A DNA stretch of 22,622 nt from JBIOHJ01 sp044448905 (lineage in GTDB: Bacteria; Bacteroidota; Bacteroidia; AKYH767-A; OLB10): the NCBI GenBank assembly GCA_044448905.1, contig JBIOHJ010000044.1, forward strand, positions 1-22,622, in the 5' to 3' direction. Below the pieces are notes generated by a model. It saw only the letters and a list, made by a program, of their open reading frames with translations, made no database searches and was not told where the DNA came from. Positions 21,786 through 22,622 of this stretch are shown here, in pieces; position 1 is the stretch's first letter, and the number at the start of each line of letters is the position of its first letter. Both the position numbers and the translations under genes were made by a program.

Positions 21786-22622
21786 TTATCGTGTAACAAC
21801 CACGAGATATTTTGATTCGCTCCAGAATTTTGATGGGTCGGTAATCACCAGATCGCTTACTTTTTCGGATGCATCACGTTCCAGTTTGTATGAATCGCTG
21901 GGGTGAGTGGTTACTAATTTTGCGTCTTTGGCATTTACGGGGATGGAATTTGTTTTAGTAATGTCAACAGTGTTGAATGCCTCCTGGTTAACATTGGGTT
22001 CCATCTTTTCGGTTTTACCTATTCCAAGCAATCCGCCTGATTTTACCGTTACTTTTTTGGTGTTTAATTCCTTAGAAGAACCTACAGCAACATAAGCGGT
22101 ATTAAGCCTTGTGGTTTGGTCGCTTATGATACCAGTTTTGGTTTCATTCTGAATAGTCAGATCATCTACCGAAGTTTTCAGAGTAGTTACTGAATTATTA
22201 AGAGTAGCCACCTGTTCATTCAAAGCCAGGAGGTCTTTATCTTTCTGAGCAATTTGTTCATTGAGCGAGGCAATCATTTTTTCAAATTTTCCAAGCTTAA
22301 TATTCGATTTTTTCAACTTGGCGCTTAATTCGCTTAATTGCTTTTTGCTTTCGTCCATCATCAGCTTAATATCATTAATCTGTGACTTGATAACTTCTTT
22401 TGAAGTTTTAATCGCCTCAGGATTACCTGATGCATTTATTGCAATTGCATTTTCTTTTTGTGTAATTGCACCAAGATTGTCCTGGATTTCGGAAAACGAG
22501 CCTAGGAAATCATTAATGGTTTGGTCTTTTTCAAAGGCAACGGCAGCCAGCGAATCTTTTTGCTGAGTAGCCAGTGCTAATTCTTTTTCGTGCGTGTTGC
22601 AGGCAGTGAAGATAAATCCAAC
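21786..22622 (-). CDS. coiled-coil surface lipoprotein, Cbp1-like, N-terminus cut by window end
   Basis: The frame is open to the window edge, well past the first internal Met at 22361, giving 278 residues. The outermost residues read VGFIFTACNTHEKE, the end of a lipoprotein signal with lipid-accepting Cys, so only the first few signal-peptide residues are missing. A long heptad-patterned coiled coil follows (about residues 15-160: LNEQIAQKDKDLLALNEQV and LNNSVTTLKTSVDDL). The C-terminal domain has blocks GLLGIGKTEK, VDITKTNSIPVNAKDAKLVT, THPSDSYKLE and ITDPSKFWSESKYLVVV. I recall this pattern from the Bacteroidetes family annotated as Cbp1-type collagen-binding adhesin. That name is from memory, and adhesion is not shown by the sequence. 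Likely surface or periplasmic. It is followed by a strong hairpin terminator. Confidence 0.8.
   Translation of the reverse strand, partial: VGFIFTACNTHEKELALATQQKDSLAAVAFEKDQTINDFLGSFSEIQDNLGAITQKENAIAINASGNPEAIKTSKEVIKSQINDIKLMMDESKKQLSELSAKLKKSNIKLGKFEKMIASLNEQIAQKDKDLLALNEQVATLNNSVTTLKTSVDDLTIQNETKTGIISDQTTRLNTAYVAVGSSKELNTKKVTVKSGGLLGIGKTEKMEPNVNQEAFNTVDITKTNSIPVNAKDAKLVTTHPSDSYKLERDASEKVSDLVITDPSKFWSESKYLVVVTR

Noticed and set aside
1..22622. Search for CRISPR arrays, tRNA/rRNA genes, insertion sequences, phage genes, toxin-antitoxin pairs or defence genes
   Set aside because: No spaced identical repeats, no transposase or integrase motifs, no cloverleaf-like sequence and no defence-family protein were seen.

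Overview
The window is an AT-rich chromosomal segment from a member of the Bacteroidetes (Bacteroidota). The evidence is the gene content: a DUF3822-type gene overlapping rsmD, a small (Bacillus-type) PurL, a rimP-nusA-infB cluster, OmpA_C and DUF5011-like envelope proteins, and a Cbp1-like coiled-coil lipoprotein. The promoters agree: several gene starts are preceded by the Bacteroidetes sigma-A pattern, TTG or TTTG, 19-20 bases, then TAnnTTTG. Strong Shine-Dalgarno sequences are scarce and several TTG or GTG starts look real. The genus cannot be named from the sequence. No mobile element, phage, CRISPR array, tRNA, rRNA or recognisable defence system was seen.

Layout. Bases 2-565 hold the 3' end of an M24 (PepP-like) Xaa-Pro aminopeptidase. 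A minus-strand run follows (648-5100), transcribed in the order purL, mtgA, an SDR oxidoreductase and an OmpA_C lipid-free envelope protein. Divergent from purL are two tandem paralogous polytopic membrane proteins (5197-7789), unassigned but perhaps envelope-polysaccharide related. Then come an APC/CAT-type amino-acid permease with a very good promoter, a YdfG-type SDR, and a lipoprotein-type YtcJ-like amidohydrolase. The amidohydrolase converges, with one base between stop codons, on a minus-strand DUF5011-like lipoprotein.

From 13028 to 19665 the genes are on the plus strand and mostly housekeeping. DUF3822-rsmD-coaD link rRNA methylation and CoA synthesis. A promoter and a hairpin-containing leader precede rimP-nusA-infB (30S maturation, transcription elongation/antitermination, translation initiation). 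Exonuclease III (AP endonuclease) and a membrane-anchored family 2 glycosyltransferase follow. The window closes with a hairpin terminator and a minus-strand coiled-coil lipoprotein cut only at its extreme N-terminus.

Most unusual, beyond the genes: (i) a 16-bp-stem inverted repeat filling the space between xth and the glycosyltransferase start and overlapping the -7 box; (ii) a GC-rich 5'-leader hairpin in front of rimP; (iii) degenerate repeats of 7-nt or related period in at least six spacers, different in sequence but alike in architecture; (iv) the tandem membrane paralogs. I found no clear-cut new multi-gene system. These cis elements and the paralog pair are the best candidates for something undescribed.
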